Assembly (NCBI GenBank): GCA_017449065.1
Contig: JAFSKF010000038.1
Span: 1-64,000, forward strand
Source of the DNA: Bacteroidales bacterium
Lineage (GTDB): Bacteria; Bacteroidota; Bacteroidia; Bacteroidales; UBA3663
Length of the DNA stretch: 64,000 nt
Direction of reading: 5' to 3'
The translations under genes and the position numbers were made by a program. Shown here in pieces: positions 15,323-24,291 of this stretch. Numbering within the stretch: position 1 is the stretch's first letter; each line of letters begins with the position of its first letter. Below the pieces are notes generated by a model. The model was not told the DNA's origin. It was given only the letters and a program-made list of their open reading frames with translations, and ran no database searches.

Positions 15323-17833
15323 ATGAAAAAAGCATTATTATTATCGGTGCTGACATTGGGAGCGATGTTCGAAGCCTATGCCCAGTACGTGCCGGCATCG
15401 CAGGCCGACAGCGCCTGGCTGTTCACCTACGCCACCACCAAGAACAACGGCAAGAACGGACTTCATTTTGCATGGAGCACCGACCGCCAGTTGTGGCAGG
15501 AGATCGGCCCGGAGTGGGCACCCGTGAAGAGCGATTACGGTAATTGGGGGCCCCAGAAGCGAATGCTCGATCCTTGTGTGTCTTACAATGCCCGGAAGCA
15601 GCGTTGGGAGGCCATTTGGCGCGTGAACGAGCAGGAGAATGTCGTTGCCTATACCTACAGCGACAACCTCTACCTGTGGCATCCGCAGGACTACTATGCC
15701 TTGCCTGGCGAGAAGATCGGAACCGCACGTCTGCTCGATGAGTTCAACCATCGTGCTCCTGTGGCGTCGATGGAGAACACCCAGCTCCTTGACCTGCCTT
15801 TCAGCGGAGAGGTTCGCGGACAAGTGCATCGCGTAGCGTGGAGCGTGGTGAACGAGTTGCTGAACGCCTGGCAATTGCAGCAGGTGAAAGATCGCAGGAA
15901 TGCCGAACGCGCCATCGACGATTTGAAGGGCCGTTTTGCCAAACTCAGCAGTCAGGAAATCAATATCCGTGTGCAGAAAGAAGGACAGAAGCAGATTTCC
16001 GACAAGCTGATCGGTATTTTCTTCGAAGACATCAACTATGCAGCTGATGGCGGCTTGTATGCCGAACTGCTTCAGAACCGTGACTTCGAATATACTCACA
16101 AGGATAATCGCGACTGGAAGGCCGAAAGCTTCTGGAAGGCCGAGAAACTGGATTTCAGCATCGCCGTCGAGAAGCCGATTCACGAAAATAACAGCCACTA
16201 TGCCGTTCTGAAAGCATCCGATGCCAAAGGTTCGCTGACTAACGAAGGCTGGGAAGGCATCGTGCTGAAAAAGAACGCCAAATACGATTTCTCGCTCTTC
16301 GGACGTGTGCCGGAAGGTAAGAATACGAAGGTGAAAGTGCAGTTGGAGACCCCCAACGGCAAGCTGCTGGCACAAACCACGCTCAGTTTGCCCAAGGGAG
16401 AGAAGTGGAAGCAGGTGAAAGCCACGCTGAAGGCAAGTGCGGACGCTTCGGATGCACGTCTGGCAATCATCCCTCAAGGCGAAGGCACCTATCATATCGA
16501 CTTCGCAAGCCTCTTCCCGCAAGATACCTACAAGGGTCGCAAGAACGGTATGCGCAAAGATCTGGCTGAAGCCCTCGAAGCCCTGCATCCGCAGTTCGTC
16601 CGCTTCCCGGGCGGATGTGTGAGCCACGGACAGGGCATCGACAATATTTACCGATGGAAGAATACCATCGGTCCGTTGGAGGCCAGAAAGCCCGATTTCA
16701 ACATCTGGCACTATCACCAGTCGGTGGGCTTGGGCTACTACGAATACTTCCAGCTTTGCGAAGATCTTGGTGCGCGCCCGTTGCCCGTCTTGGCTGCCGG
16801 TGTGCCTTGCCAGAATTCGGCTGTGGGCGGATACGGCCAGCAAGGCGGCATTCCGCTTAGCCAGATGGATGCCTATATTCAGGATATTCTCGACCTGATT
16901 GAATGGGCAAACGGCGATCCTAAGACCAGCCAGTGGGCGAAGTTGCGAGCCGAAGCCGGACATCCCAAGCCGTTCAATCTGACCATGATCGGCATTGGCA
17001 ACGAAGACCTGATAGGAGAGACCTTCGAAATTCGCTACAAGATGATCTGCAAGGCTATTAAGGAGAAATATCCGGAGATGGAGATTGTCGGCACAGTAGG
17101 CCCTTGGTGCGAAGGATCCGACTACGAGTGGGGGTGGCGACTGGTTCGCGAAATGAAGTTAGAGTATGTCGATGAGCATTATTACAACAGCCCCGGCTGG
17201 TTCATCAACAATCAGGACTACTACGACCGCTATGCCCGCAAGGGAACGCAGGTCTATCTGGGCGAATATGCCAGCCACATCAACGGACGCGCCAACTGCA
17301 TCGAGACAGCCCTAAGCGAAGCCCTGTATCTGTGCTCCGTAGAGCGCAATGCCGACGTAGTGGCAATGACCTCCTATGCGCCGCTCTTCTCGAAGAAAGG
17401 ACACACACAGTGGACTCCCGATATGATTTATTTCACCAATACGCAGGTGGAACTATCGTCGGGCTATCAGGTGCAGAAACTCTTCGGACAGAATGCCGGC
17501 ACACAGTATCTGCCTTCGAAGGTCCGCTTGCAGCACCCCGATGCCAACGTACAGAAGCGCATCGGAAGCAGCGCCGTCATCGACCCTGCTACCAGCAATC
17601 TGATTGTGAAGGTGGTAAACTATCTGCCTGTCGCCAACAACTTCAAGGTGGAGGTTCCTGCGGGTTATGCCGAAGTTAAGGAAGCACAGGTGCTTACCGG
17701 TGCATTGGGCGATACCCGCGCCATGCCTGCCGCCATCGATGCCGTCTTTGCCGACAATCAGCTTTCGTTCGAGGCTCCGGCCTACAGTTTCGTCGTGGTT
17801 CGCCTGAAGCCGGTTGAGACAGCGAAGAAATAA
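15323..17833 (+). CDS. GH51 alpha-L-arabinofuranosidase with a partial GH43-like N-terminal domain
   Basis: The 836-residue secreted protein (signal peptide to about residue 20, AYA/Q) starts with about 110 residues resembling the first blades of a GH43 propeller (WLFTYATTK, HFAWSTDRQLW, MLDPCVSY). A helical linker (165-210) leads to a GH51 domain beginning FFEDINYAADGG. Glu561 in GIGNED is the predicted acid/base and Glu648 in YLGEYASH the nucleophile. It should remove terminal arabinofuranose from plant polysaccharides in the periplasm. The N-terminal part is too short to be a catalytic propeller and is probably a substrate-binding or structural relic. A related full GH43-like gene lies at 56196. 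It follows tadA by 46 bases with no clear promoter. Confidence 0.87.
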   Translation: MKKALLLSVLTLGAMFEAYAQYVPASQADSAWLFTYATTKNNGKNGLHFAWSTDRQLWQEIGPEWAPVKSDYGNWGPQKRMLDPCVSYNARKQRWEAIWRVNEQENVVAYTYSDNLYLWHPQDYYALPGEKIGTARLLDEFNHRAPVASMENTQLLDLPFSGEVRGQVHRVAWSVVNELLNAWQLQQVKDRRNAERAIDDLKGRFAKLSSQEINIRVQKEGQKQISDKLIGIFFEDINYAADGGLYAELLQNRDFEYTHKDNRDWKAESFWKAEKLDFSIAVEKPIHENNSHYAVLKASDAKGSLTNEGWEGIVLKKNAKYDFSLFGRVPEGKNTKVKVQLETPNGKLLAQTTLSLPKGEKWKQVKATLKASADASDARLAIIPQGEGTYHIDFASLFPQDTYKGRKNGMRKDLAEALEALHPQFVRFPGGCVSHGQGIDNIYRWKNTIGPLEARKPDFNIWHYHQSVGLGYYEYFQLCEDLGARPLPVLAAGVPCQNSAVGGYGQQGGIPLSQMDAYIQDILDLIEWANGDPKTSQWAKLRAEAGHPKPFNLTMIGIGNEDLIGETFEIRYKMICKAIKEKYPEMEIVGTVGPWCEGSDYEWGWRLVREMKLEYVDEHYYNSPGWFINNQDYYDRYARKGTQVYLGEYASHINGRANCIETALSEALYLCSVERNADVVAMTSYAPLFSKKGHTQWTPDMIYFTNTQVELSSGYQVQKLFGQNAGTQYLPSKVRLQHPDANVQKRIGSSAVIDPATSNLIVKVVNYLPVANNFKVEVPAGYAEVKEAQVLTGALGDTRAMPAAIDAVFADNQLSFEAPAYSFVVVRLKPVETAKK

Positions 17834-17835
17834 GA

Positions 17836-18021
17836 GCCTCTCAGCGCTGAGCGGTGCTACTTGGAGGGCAGGAAGATGCCTCTCAGCGCTGAGCGGTGCT
17901 ACTTGGAGGGCAGGAAGATGCCTCTCAGCGCTGAGCGGTGCTACTTTGAGGACAGGAAGGTGCCTCTCAGCGCTGAGAGGTGCTACTTTGAGGACAGGAA
18001 GGTGCCTCTCAGCGGTGAGCG
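17836..18021. repeat. 42-bp tandem array, about 4.4 units, each with CTCAGCGCTGAG
   Basis: The perfect 12-bp palindrome CTCAGCGCTGAG occurs at 17840, 17882, 17924 and 17966, and a one-mismatch copy at 18008, exactly 42 bp apart. Units are nearly identical, with a switch from TTGGAGGGCAGGAAGAT to TTTGAGGACAGGAAGGT after the second. The array starts two bases after the arabinofuranosidase stop and so lies in its 3' UTR. An ORF crosses it (14-residue repeats) but has no other support. Confidence 0.9.
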
Positions 18022-18034
18022 TACAAGAAAATTA

Positions 18035-18085
18035 GAACAGCCCTCTGAGCACGAAGCTCAGAGGGCTGTTCTGTTAAGTTGTTTT
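18035..18085. terminator. 16-bp hairpin terminator between two convergent genes
   Basis: GAACAGCCCTCTGAGC (18035-18050) pairs perfectly with 18056-18071 round an ACGAA loop, followed after a few bases by GTTTTTG. It shares the CTCTGAG/CTCAGAG core of the arrays on both sides. Confidence 0.8.
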
Positions 18086-18088
18086 TGT

Positions 18089-18198
18089 CCGCTGAGGACT
18101 CAGACGACCTCTTGTAAGCTTGCAGAAGCACCGCTGAGGTCTCAGAGGCACCCTTGTAAGCTTGCAGAAGCATCGCTGAGGTCTCAGCGGTACCCTTG
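18089..18198. repeat. second 42-bp array in opposite orientation, about 2.6 units
   Basis: CCGCTGAGGACTCAG (18089), CCGCTGAGGTCTCAG (18131) and TCGCTGAGGTCTCAG (18173) are 42 bp apart, separated by CTTGTAAGCTTGCAGAAGCA-type spacers. Read on the minus strand the unit (GCCTCTGAGACCTCAGCGGT...) resembles the first array's unit. It ends at the stop codon of the permease gene (18199), so each convergent gene has such an array in its 3' UTR. Confidence 0.85.
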
Positions 18199-19248
18199 TC
18201 AGTTGTTTTTCTTATAGCTCTTCACAGCCCATACAGCCATCAGGGTGGAGATACACACGAGGGCATAGACCTGGTGGGCGATGCTCTGGAAGGTGCCGCC
18301 ACGGACGAAGACGGTGCGGATGGCATCGATGAAGTAGTGCATGGGGTTGACGTAGGTGGTCAGATAGGCCCACGAGGGCATCGAGCGGGTGGGCGTGAAG
18401 AGGCCGCTGAGCAGCATGAGGCACACCACGAAGAACCACATGACGAGCATGGCCTGCTGCATGGTGTCGCTGTAGTTCGAGATGATAAGTCCGAACGACG
18501 AGAAGAACAGCGCCAGCAGGATGGCCAGCAAATAGATGAGGAGAAGCGGTCCCTGGCACGTGATGCCATAGACCAGCCACGAAAGGATGAGGCAGACCGT
18601 GAGCACCAGCAAGCCAATGAGCCAATAGGGAATCAGTTTGGCCAGAATGAACGACCACTTGGAGACCGGCGTGACGTTGATCTGTTCGATGGTGCCCTTC
18701 TCCTTTTCGCCCACAATGTTCAGGGCCGGCAGGAAACCGCAGAGCATCATCATCAGGATGCCCATCAGCGCGGGAATCATGAACACTTTGTAGCTCTGGC
18801 CTTTGTTATATAAGAATAAGGTGCTGACTTTCGATTGTATGGCAACGACTGAGGGCTGCACGTGGGCGGTGACTATCTGCGAGAGATACGACGAGCCTAT
18901 CGAGCCTTTAGTGCCGTTGACGGCATTGGCAGCAATGAGGTACTGACCGTCACGTATCTCGAGGATGATGTCGGCCTGCGACGTCTCGATGTCCTTGAGG
19001 GCTTCCTGATAGGTGGCCTTCTGACCATTAAAGATAAAATAGTTGGACTGCTCTATCTGGTGGACCAGCTGTTGGGACTCGGTGGTGCGGTCGGTATCGA
19101 CCACATCGACACGGATATTCGTCACCTCCTGATTCATCACCCACGGCATGACGCACATCACCATGATGGGGAATATGAAGATGATCTTCGGCATAAACGA
19201 GTTACGGCGAATCTGCAGGAACTCTTTCTGGAGCAAATATTTTATCAT
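18199..19248 (-). CDS. ABC-2 type exporter permease (YbhS/YbhR-like)
   Basis: The 349-residue inner-membrane subunit has one N-terminal membrane segment (about 22-40), a large periplasmic domain, and five C-terminal segments from about 165 on, with GEKEKGTIEQINVTPVS as the conserved coupling motif. It is the last gene of the five-gene exporter operon and pairs with the permease at 19292. The substrate is unknown; relatives export drugs or other small hydrophobic compounds. Confidence 0.88.
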   Translation of the reverse strand: MIKYLLQKEFLQIRRNSFMPKIIFIFPIMVMCVMPWVMNQEVTNIRVDVVDTDRTTESQQLVHQIEQSNYFIFNGQKATYQEALKDIETSQADIILEIRDGQYLIAANAVNGTKGSIGSSYLSQIVTAHVQPSVVAIQSKVSTLFLYNKGQSYKVFMIPALMGILMMMLCGFLPALNIVGEKEKGTIEQINVTPVSKWSFILAKLIPYWLIGLLVLTVCLILSWLVYGITCQGPLLLIYLLAILLALFFSSFGLIISNYSDTMQQAMLVMWFFVVCLMLLSGLFTPTRSMPSWAYLTTYVNPMHYFIDAIRTVFVRGGTFQSIAHQVYALVCISTLMAVWAVKSYKKNN

Positions 19249-19291
19249 TGTTTTCGGTATGACGGTATTACGGGAAAACGGGAAAGTGGGA

Positions 19292-20365
19292 TTACGACAA
19301 TCGCTTGTTAAACTTTTTCAACGAGATGACGAGCAACAGTATTGTCATGCCCGTGAGGACTGTCACCTCCTGCCATACTTCGCCAATGCCCACGCCCATT
19401 ATCATGAGCTTGCGCATGGCCTGAATGTAATAGCGAGGCGGGATAATGGCCGAGACCCATTGCAGAATCCGGGGCATCGACTCGACGGGGAACAGCATGC
19501 CCGAAAGCATCACGGTGGGCAACAGCAGCATCATGGCCGACACCAGCAGAGCCACGAACTGCGTCTGCGCCACGTTGGAGATAAGCAATCCCAGCGAGAG
19601 TGCCAGCAGGATATAGATGAACGAGACCACAAGAATCCAGCCGAGCGAGCCCTGCAGAGGGACATCGAGCACAGTGGCCGACATCGCTAAGATGATAAAA
19701 AGGATGAGCAGCGCCTGCAACAGATAGGGCACCGCCTTCGCCACGATGATCATCAGCGGCCGAACGGGCGACACCAGCAGCACCTCCATCGTGCCCTGTT
19801 CCTTCTCGCGCACTATCGATACGGAAGTCATCATCGCACAAATCAGCAGGAGCAGCATGCCCATGATGGCCGGCACGAAGTTGTAGGCCGACTTCATGCG
19901 CGGATTGTAGAGCAGCTTCAAGTTGACCAACGACGACTGAGGGTTGAGAATCACCTGTTGGGCATAGGTCACCCATTGTTGTGCCATGTTCGGGTCGGCG
20001 CCATCGACGATGAACTGGACGCCGCTCTTCTTGGCGGCAAAGTCATGGGCGAAGACAACGGCAAGGTCGGCCTGCTGGCTGCGGATAAGCAGCTCTGCCT
20101 CTTGAGGCTGGGGAACGGTGGCGGTGATGGAGAAGTATTCCGAAGCTGCCAGACGATCAATGGCGGTCTGTGTCAGATGATCCATCTGCGAGGTGACCGC
20201 CACCGTGCGCACGTTCTTCACGTCGTTGGTGATGGCGAAGCCGAAAAGCAGCATCAGCACCACCGGCATGCCGAACAGAATCAGCATCGTGCGCTTGTCG
20301 CGCAGGATGTGGCGGGTTTCCTTGATGACGAAAGAAAGAAACGTATTCATTTTTATTCTAGTCAT
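19292..20365 (-). CDS. ABC-2 type exporter permease, second subunit
   Basis: The 357-residue paralogue of the neighbouring permease has the same topology (one N-terminal segment, periplasmic domain, five C-terminal segments) and the motif REKEQGTMEVLLVSPV. Two different permeases with one double ATPase is the YbhFSR arrangement, so they probably form a heterodimeric channel. 20 bases separate it from the ATPase gene. Confidence 0.88.
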   Translation of the reverse strand: MTRIKMNTFLSFVIKETRHILRDKRTMLILFGMPVVLMLLFGFAITNDVKNVRTVAVTSQMDHLTQTAIDRLAASEYFSITATVPQPQEAELLIRSQQADLAVVFAHDFAAKKSGVQFIVDGADPNMAQQWVTYAQQVILNPQSSLVNLKLLYNPRMKSAYNFVPAIMGMLLLLICAMMTSVSIVREKEQGTMEVLLVSPVRPLMIIVAKAVPYLLQALLILFIILAMSATVLDVPLQGSLGWILVVSFIYILLALSLGLLISNVAQTQFVALLVSAMMLLLPTVMLSGMLFPVESMPRILQWVSAIIPPRYYIQAMRKLMIMGVGIGEVWQEVTVLTGMTILLLVISLKKFNKRLS

Positions 20366-20385
20366 ACTAGTTTTTTCCAGATATT

Positions 20386-21849
20386 CTAGTCACTGCTTCT
20401 TGTTGCCTGACGGGCCAGATATGTGAACACATGATCCATATCAGGCTGGTTCAATGTGCGCTTCAGTTCCTCAGGCGTACCCATCGCGCTGATCTTGCCG
20501 TCAACCATGATCGAGATGCGGTCGCAATATTCTGCCTCGTCCATATAGTGTGTGGTCACAAAAACGGTGATGCCTCGCGAGGCTGCATCGTAAATGAGTT
20601 CCCAGAACTGGCGGCGCGTGGCGGGATCGACACCGCCGGTAGGCTCGTCGAGGAACACCACGCCAGGCTCGTGGAAAATAGACACACTGAAGGCAAGTTT
20701 CTGCTTCCAGCCCAACGGCAGCGAGCCGACCAGGTCGTTCTTATGTTCCTCGAACTGGAGCTTCCGGAGCAGGTCGTCCGTCTTGCGGGCAATCTCGTCG
20801 TCCTGCATGCCATAGATGCCTGCAAACAGGCGGATATTCTCGGCTACGGTCAGGTCTTCGTAAAGGGAGAACTTCTGCGACATATAGCCGATGTGGCGCT
20901 TGATGTCCTCATATTGGGTGCGGATGTCGAAACCGCAGACGCGACCTGTGCCGCTGGTAGGCTGGTTCAGGCCGGTCAGCATGTGCATGGCGGTGGTCTT
21001 GCCGGCACCGTTGGCACCGAGGAAGCCGAATATCTCGCCTTTCCTGACGCTGAACGAGATGTCATCGACGGCGTGGAAGTCGCCGAAGGCCTTCACCAGA
21101 TGCTCCACCTCGATAACGTTTTCTTCGGCAACTCCCATTGTCTTTTCATGTTCGATGCCCGGCGGATTGAACACATCCTTGAATCGGTCGAGTATCACGT
21201 CCGGCGTGTCGATGCCCATCACTTGTCCCTCGCTTAGGAACGCCACGCGCTCGCACCGTCGCACCTCATCAAGATAGGGCGTGGAGGCCACGATGGTGAT
21301 CTGACGCTCCTTCAGCATCGAGAGCATATCCCAGAACTCTTTTCGGCTCACGGGATCGACACCTGTGGTCGGCTCGTCGAGGAAGAGCACGCTGGGCTGG
21401 TGAACGAGTGCGCACGAGAGGGCCAGTTTCTGCTTCATGCCGCCCGAGAGGGCTCCGGCCTTGCGATCCTTGAAACGTTCTATCTGCGAATAGATGGCCT
21501 TGATGCTGTCGTAGCCTTCTTCCACCGTCGTGCCGAAAAGCGTGGCGAAGAACTCCAGATTTTCCTGCACCGTCAGGTCCTGATAGAGCGAGAACTTGCC
21601 CGGCATGTAGCCTACGCGGCGCCGGATATCCGACATCTGTCGCACCACGTCGTAGCCATCCACCGAGGCCGTGCCTACATCGGGCAACAACAGCGTGCAG
21701 AGAATGCGGAACATCGAGGTCTTGCCCGCACCGTCAGGACCGATGAGGCCGAAGACCTCACCCTTCCCGACAGAGAACGACACATCCCGTAAGGCCCTTA
21801 CCCTGCCGTAGTTCTTGCTGACGTGACTTGCGATGATAGCTTCATTCAT
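20386..21849 (-). CDS. double ATP-binding subunit of the exporter (YbhF-like)
   Basis: The 487-residue protein contains two ABC ATPase domains in tandem. The first has Walker A GPDGAGKT (37-44), signature LSGGMKQKLALS and Walker B VLFLDEPTTGVD. The second has GANGAGKTT, but its signature is altered to LPLGWKQKLAFS, a feature shared with YbhF-type proteins. It energises export through the two permeases. Confidence 0.9.
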   Translation of the reverse strand: MNEAIIASHVSKNYGRVRALRDVSFSVGKGEVFGLIGPDGAGKTSMFRILCTLLLPDVGTASVDGYDVVRQMSDIRRRVGYMPGKFSLYQDLTVQENLEFFATLFGTTVEEGYDSIKAIYSQIERFKDRKAGALSGGMKQKLALSCALVHQPSVLFLDEPTTGVDPVSRKEFWDMLSMLKERQITIVASTPYLDEVRRCERVAFLSEGQVMGIDTPDVILDRFKDVFNPPGIEHEKTMGVAEENVIEVEHLVKAFGDFHAVDDISFSVRKGEIFGFLGANGAGKTTAMHMLTGLNQPTSGTGRVCGFDIRTQYEDIKRHIGYMSQKFSLYEDLTVAENIRLFAGIYGMQDDEIARKTDDLLRKLQFEEHKNDLVGSLPLGWKQKLAFSVSIFHEPGVVFLDEPTGGVDPATRRQFWELIYDAASRGITVFVTTHYMDEAEYCDRISIMVDGKISAMGTPEELKRTLNQPDMDHVFTYLARQATRSSD

Positions 21850-21862
21850 GGGCTTTAACTCT

Positions 21863-22777
21863 TTATTCCCCTTCTTGGAGGGATGATCCGAACTTCACTT
21901 CGCCGTACATGCCTATCTTGATGTATCCGTCGTTCCGAACGGCAACCTTCAGCGCATACACCAGGTCGGCACGTTCGTCGTCGGTCAGGATGGTCTTGGG
22001 GGTGAACTCCGAGCGGCTCGAAATCCACGTCACCGTGCCGTCATACTCCTTCCGTTGCCCATCGCCATAGTCGGCAAAGACTTTTGCCTGCTGCCCTACT
22101 CTGATGTTTTGCAACTGGGCCGACGTGACGTAGGCACGGATGTGCATCTGCTGCGTATCAGCCATCTTGAACAGCGGCTTGCCGATAGCCACAAATTCGC
22201 CCTGCTCAACGTATTTCTCCAGCACGGTGCCATTTACCGGCGCCACGATGTGGCACTTCTGCAGCTGGTCCCGGAGCTGGCTCTCCTGCACGTCAACCGT
22301 CGAGAGCTGAGAGTCGAGGGTCGAGAGCTGCGTGTTCAGGGTCGAGATCTGGGCGTCAAGCTGTTTCTGCAAGACCGCCACCTGACTGACAGCATCGTCG
22401 AGCATCTTGCTGGGAGCGGCACCGTCAGCCACCAGTTCGCGATAGCGCTGCTCTTCCTGTCGGGCCTTGGCCAGCTGCTGGCGAGTGGCGGCGAGCTGCT
22501 TCTCTTTGTCGGGCTTCTGGCTTTCATAGACCGCCTTTGTGGCTCCCATCTGCTGAACCTTCAGCCACAGCTGAGTGGTATCTGTGAGTCCCACTTCCTT
22601 TCCCCTGGCAATCTCGTCCCCCTCGTTGACGTCGAAGCGCACCAGTGTCCCGCTCTGTTCGGCCGACACGGTGGTCTCCGTAGCCTCGAATGTGCCGGTA
22701 GCGTCGTAGTCCTTTTCGTTGTTTCCACAGGCAGCAAGCAGCATCGCCGCAACTGCCGTTAGCATCATCTTTTTCAT
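21863..22777 (-). CDS. HlyD-family periplasmic adaptor, lipoprotein
   Basis: The 304-residue membrane-fusion protein has a lipobox LLAAC with Cys17, so it is likely anchored as a lipoprotein. A biotinyl-lipoyl half-domain (SGTLVRFDVNEGDEI), a long coiled coil (about 75-165, with STLNTQLSTLDSQLSTVD heptads) and the second half-domain (APVNGTVLEKYVEQGEFV) follow. It bridges the inner-membrane transporter and the TolC-type outer-membrane channel. Confidence 0.9.
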   Translation of the reverse strand: MKKMMLTAVAAMLLAACGNNEKDYDATGTFEATETTVSAEQSGTLVRFDVNEGDEIARGKEVGLTDTTQLWLKVQQMGATKAVYESQKPDKEKQLAATRQQLAKARQEEQRYRELVADGAAPSKMLDDAVSQVAVLQKQLDAQISTLNTQLSTLDSQLSTVDVQESQLRDQLQKCHIVAPVNGTVLEKYVEQGEFVAIGKPLFKMADTQQMHIRAYVTSAQLQNIRVGQQAKVFADYGDGQRKEYDGTVTWISSRSEFTPKTILTDDERADLVYALKVAVRNDGYIKIGMYGEVKFGSSLQEGE

Positions 22778-22830
22778 TGTTCGATTTTCGTTATATCGTT
22801 ATTACGTTATATCCTTATTATGCCATTCCA

Positions 22831-24117
22831 TTATTCAGCGGCTGTCCACTTCAGGTCGCACATAGCTTTCAGCATCTGAATCTCGTGCACCGACTGCTGC
22901 ACCAGGGCGGCATTCTCTGCGTTGATTTCCTTCACGAGGTCGTTCACATCGATGATGCCGTGTGCAAGCTTCGACTCCGCAGCCTTCCGGATGCTGCTGC
23001 GCAAGGCAATAATCTCCTTGTCGTCGGCCATCAGGCTACGGTAGCGCCGGATGTCTTCGTTCTGCTGGATCTGTTCCAACCCGTTGTTGAAGAGAAACAC
23101 ATCGCGCTGGTTCTCGGTCGTCTCGCGCTGCAGCTGCAGCTTGGTCTTGTCTTGCTTGCGGGTGTAGAACGATCCGATGTTCCAGGTGAGCCGGGCGCCG
23201 ATCATGCCGTTGAGGCTCCACTTGCGGCTCATCATGTCCTCAAACATATTATAGCCGGGATAGCCGTAGAAACCTTGTGCGAACACTCCCAACTTCGGCA
23301 TCATTGCCGCGTCAAGGGCTTTCTCCTGCGCATCAGCCAGACGCAACTGGGCATCAAAGGCTTTCAGCTCCGGTCGCTGCCCCGTCGGCTGCTGTGCCTC
23401 GGCAACAGCCAGCACCGGCTTCTCGACCTGCTTCACCTCTATTCCGCAAAACACCGACAGCATCCTGGCCAAGGCGCTTCGCTGTGCCGAAAGGCTTGTC
23501 ATCTGCTGCGCAGCGTTCAGCCGCTCGGCCTTCACACTTTGGAAGTCGCTCTCTGCGGCCGTTCCACCTTTCAGCATCGAGGCCAGCTTCTTCTCGTTTT
23601 GGGCCAATAGCTCCTGAAGATCCCGGTTCAGCACGATCTGCTCGTCAAGCAGCAGCAAGGCAAAGTACATCTCATTCACGCGCTGGCGCACATTATACAG
23701 ATGAGTCTCTGTCTGTGCCGTCTGCACGTTTCCCTGTTCGCGGGCGATGGCTTTCTGGCTGCTGATGGCACCGCCATCATATACGGTCTGCTGCACGTCG
23801 ATGCCCACGCGATACTGGTCTTTCCGTAGTCCCTTCATGTCGATGCCCATCGTCTGGTAGGCCTGCTGAATCTGGTCGGGGAAAGCCGTCACGTCGCTTT
23901 GCAGCGTTGCCTGGGCCGAGGCCGTCACCTGCGGCAACCAGCCTTTCCGGACGTTGCTTACAGTCAGGTCGGTGGTCTTCGCGATGAGGCCGTACTGGCG
24001 GATCATCGGGTAGTTGCGCTCTGCCGCCTGCTGGCACTCCTCAAGCGTCTGCGCTCCTGCGAAACTGATTGATAAATGAAAAACAATAAATGATAAAACA
24101 ATCGGCAATCTGTTCAT
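22831..24117 (-). CDS. TolC-family outer-membrane efflux protein
   Basis: I start the gene at ATG 24117 (MNRLPIVLSF, a signal peptide), giving 428 residues; the frame is open further upstream to 24186 but that would include the -7 element at 24160-24167. The mature part begins QTLEECQQAAERNYP, typical of TolC proteins, and is long-helical throughout. First gene of the exporter operon, providing the outer-membrane duct. Confidence 0.87.
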   Translation of the reverse strand: MNRLPIVLSFIVFHLSISFAGAQTLEECQQAAERNYPMIRQYGLIAKTTDLTVSNVRKGWLPQVTASAQATLQSDVTAFPDQIQQAYQTMGIDMKGLRKDQYRVGIDVQQTVYDGGAISSQKAIAREQGNVQTAQTETHLYNVRQRVNEMYFALLLLDEQIVLNRDLQELLAQNEKKLASMLKGGTAAESDFQSVKAERLNAAQQMTSLSAQRSALARMLSVFCGIEVKQVEKPVLAVAEAQQPTGQRPELKAFDAQLRLADAQEKALDAAMMPKLGVFAQGFYGYPGYNMFEDMMSRKWSLNGMIGARLTWNIGSFYTRKQDKTKLQLQRETTENQRDVFLFNNGLEQIQQNEDIRRYRSLMADDKEIIALRSSIRKAAESKLAHGIIDVNDLVKEINAENAALVQQSVHEIQMLKAMCDLKWTAAE

Positions 24118-24159
24118 AACGATTCTCTTTGGTTCAACGTTCCTTGTCTTCCGACGGTG

Positions 24160-24167
24160 CAAAGGTA
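24160..24167 (-). promoter_or_regulatory. -7 element (TACCTTTG) for the exporter operon
   Basis: Minus-strand consensus about 43 bases before the tolC-like start. With the opposite element at 24265 it makes a divergent control region (24118-24291) expected to bind the AraC regulator. Confidence 0.65.
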
Positions 24168-24264
24168 CGCCTAATTTGCGAATCAATTGTTATCCTTAGA
24201 TTTGATAAAATGGTCTTTTTGTCAGTTTCTGCATAAAATATGCCATTATATCGTGCTTTTTTAT

Positions 24265-24272
24265 TATCTTTG
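24265..24272 (+). promoter_or_regulatory. -7 element TATCTTTG for the araC gene
   Basis: Exact consensus 20 bases before ATG 24292; it excludes the upstream in-frame ATG at 24187. Confidence 0.7.
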
Positions 24273-24291
24273 CGGCAAAAATCGGACACAG

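Noticed and set aside
17836-18198. CRISPR array
   Set aside because: Units are near-identical through their whole 42-bp length instead of having unique spacers, and no cas gene is present. The same holds for the arrays at 25245-25535 and 31238-31425.
17861-18217. ORF with 14-residue repeats (MPLSAERCYLEGRK type) as a protein
   Set aside because: The open frame is a by-product of a 42-bp (14-codon) period; it has no promoter, crosses a terminator hairpin and runs antisense into a permease gene.
24187-24291. Upstream extension of the AraC reading frame
   Set aside because: It contains the TATCTTTG promoter element and encodes an unlikely N-terminus; MAELRHF at 24292 is the natural start.
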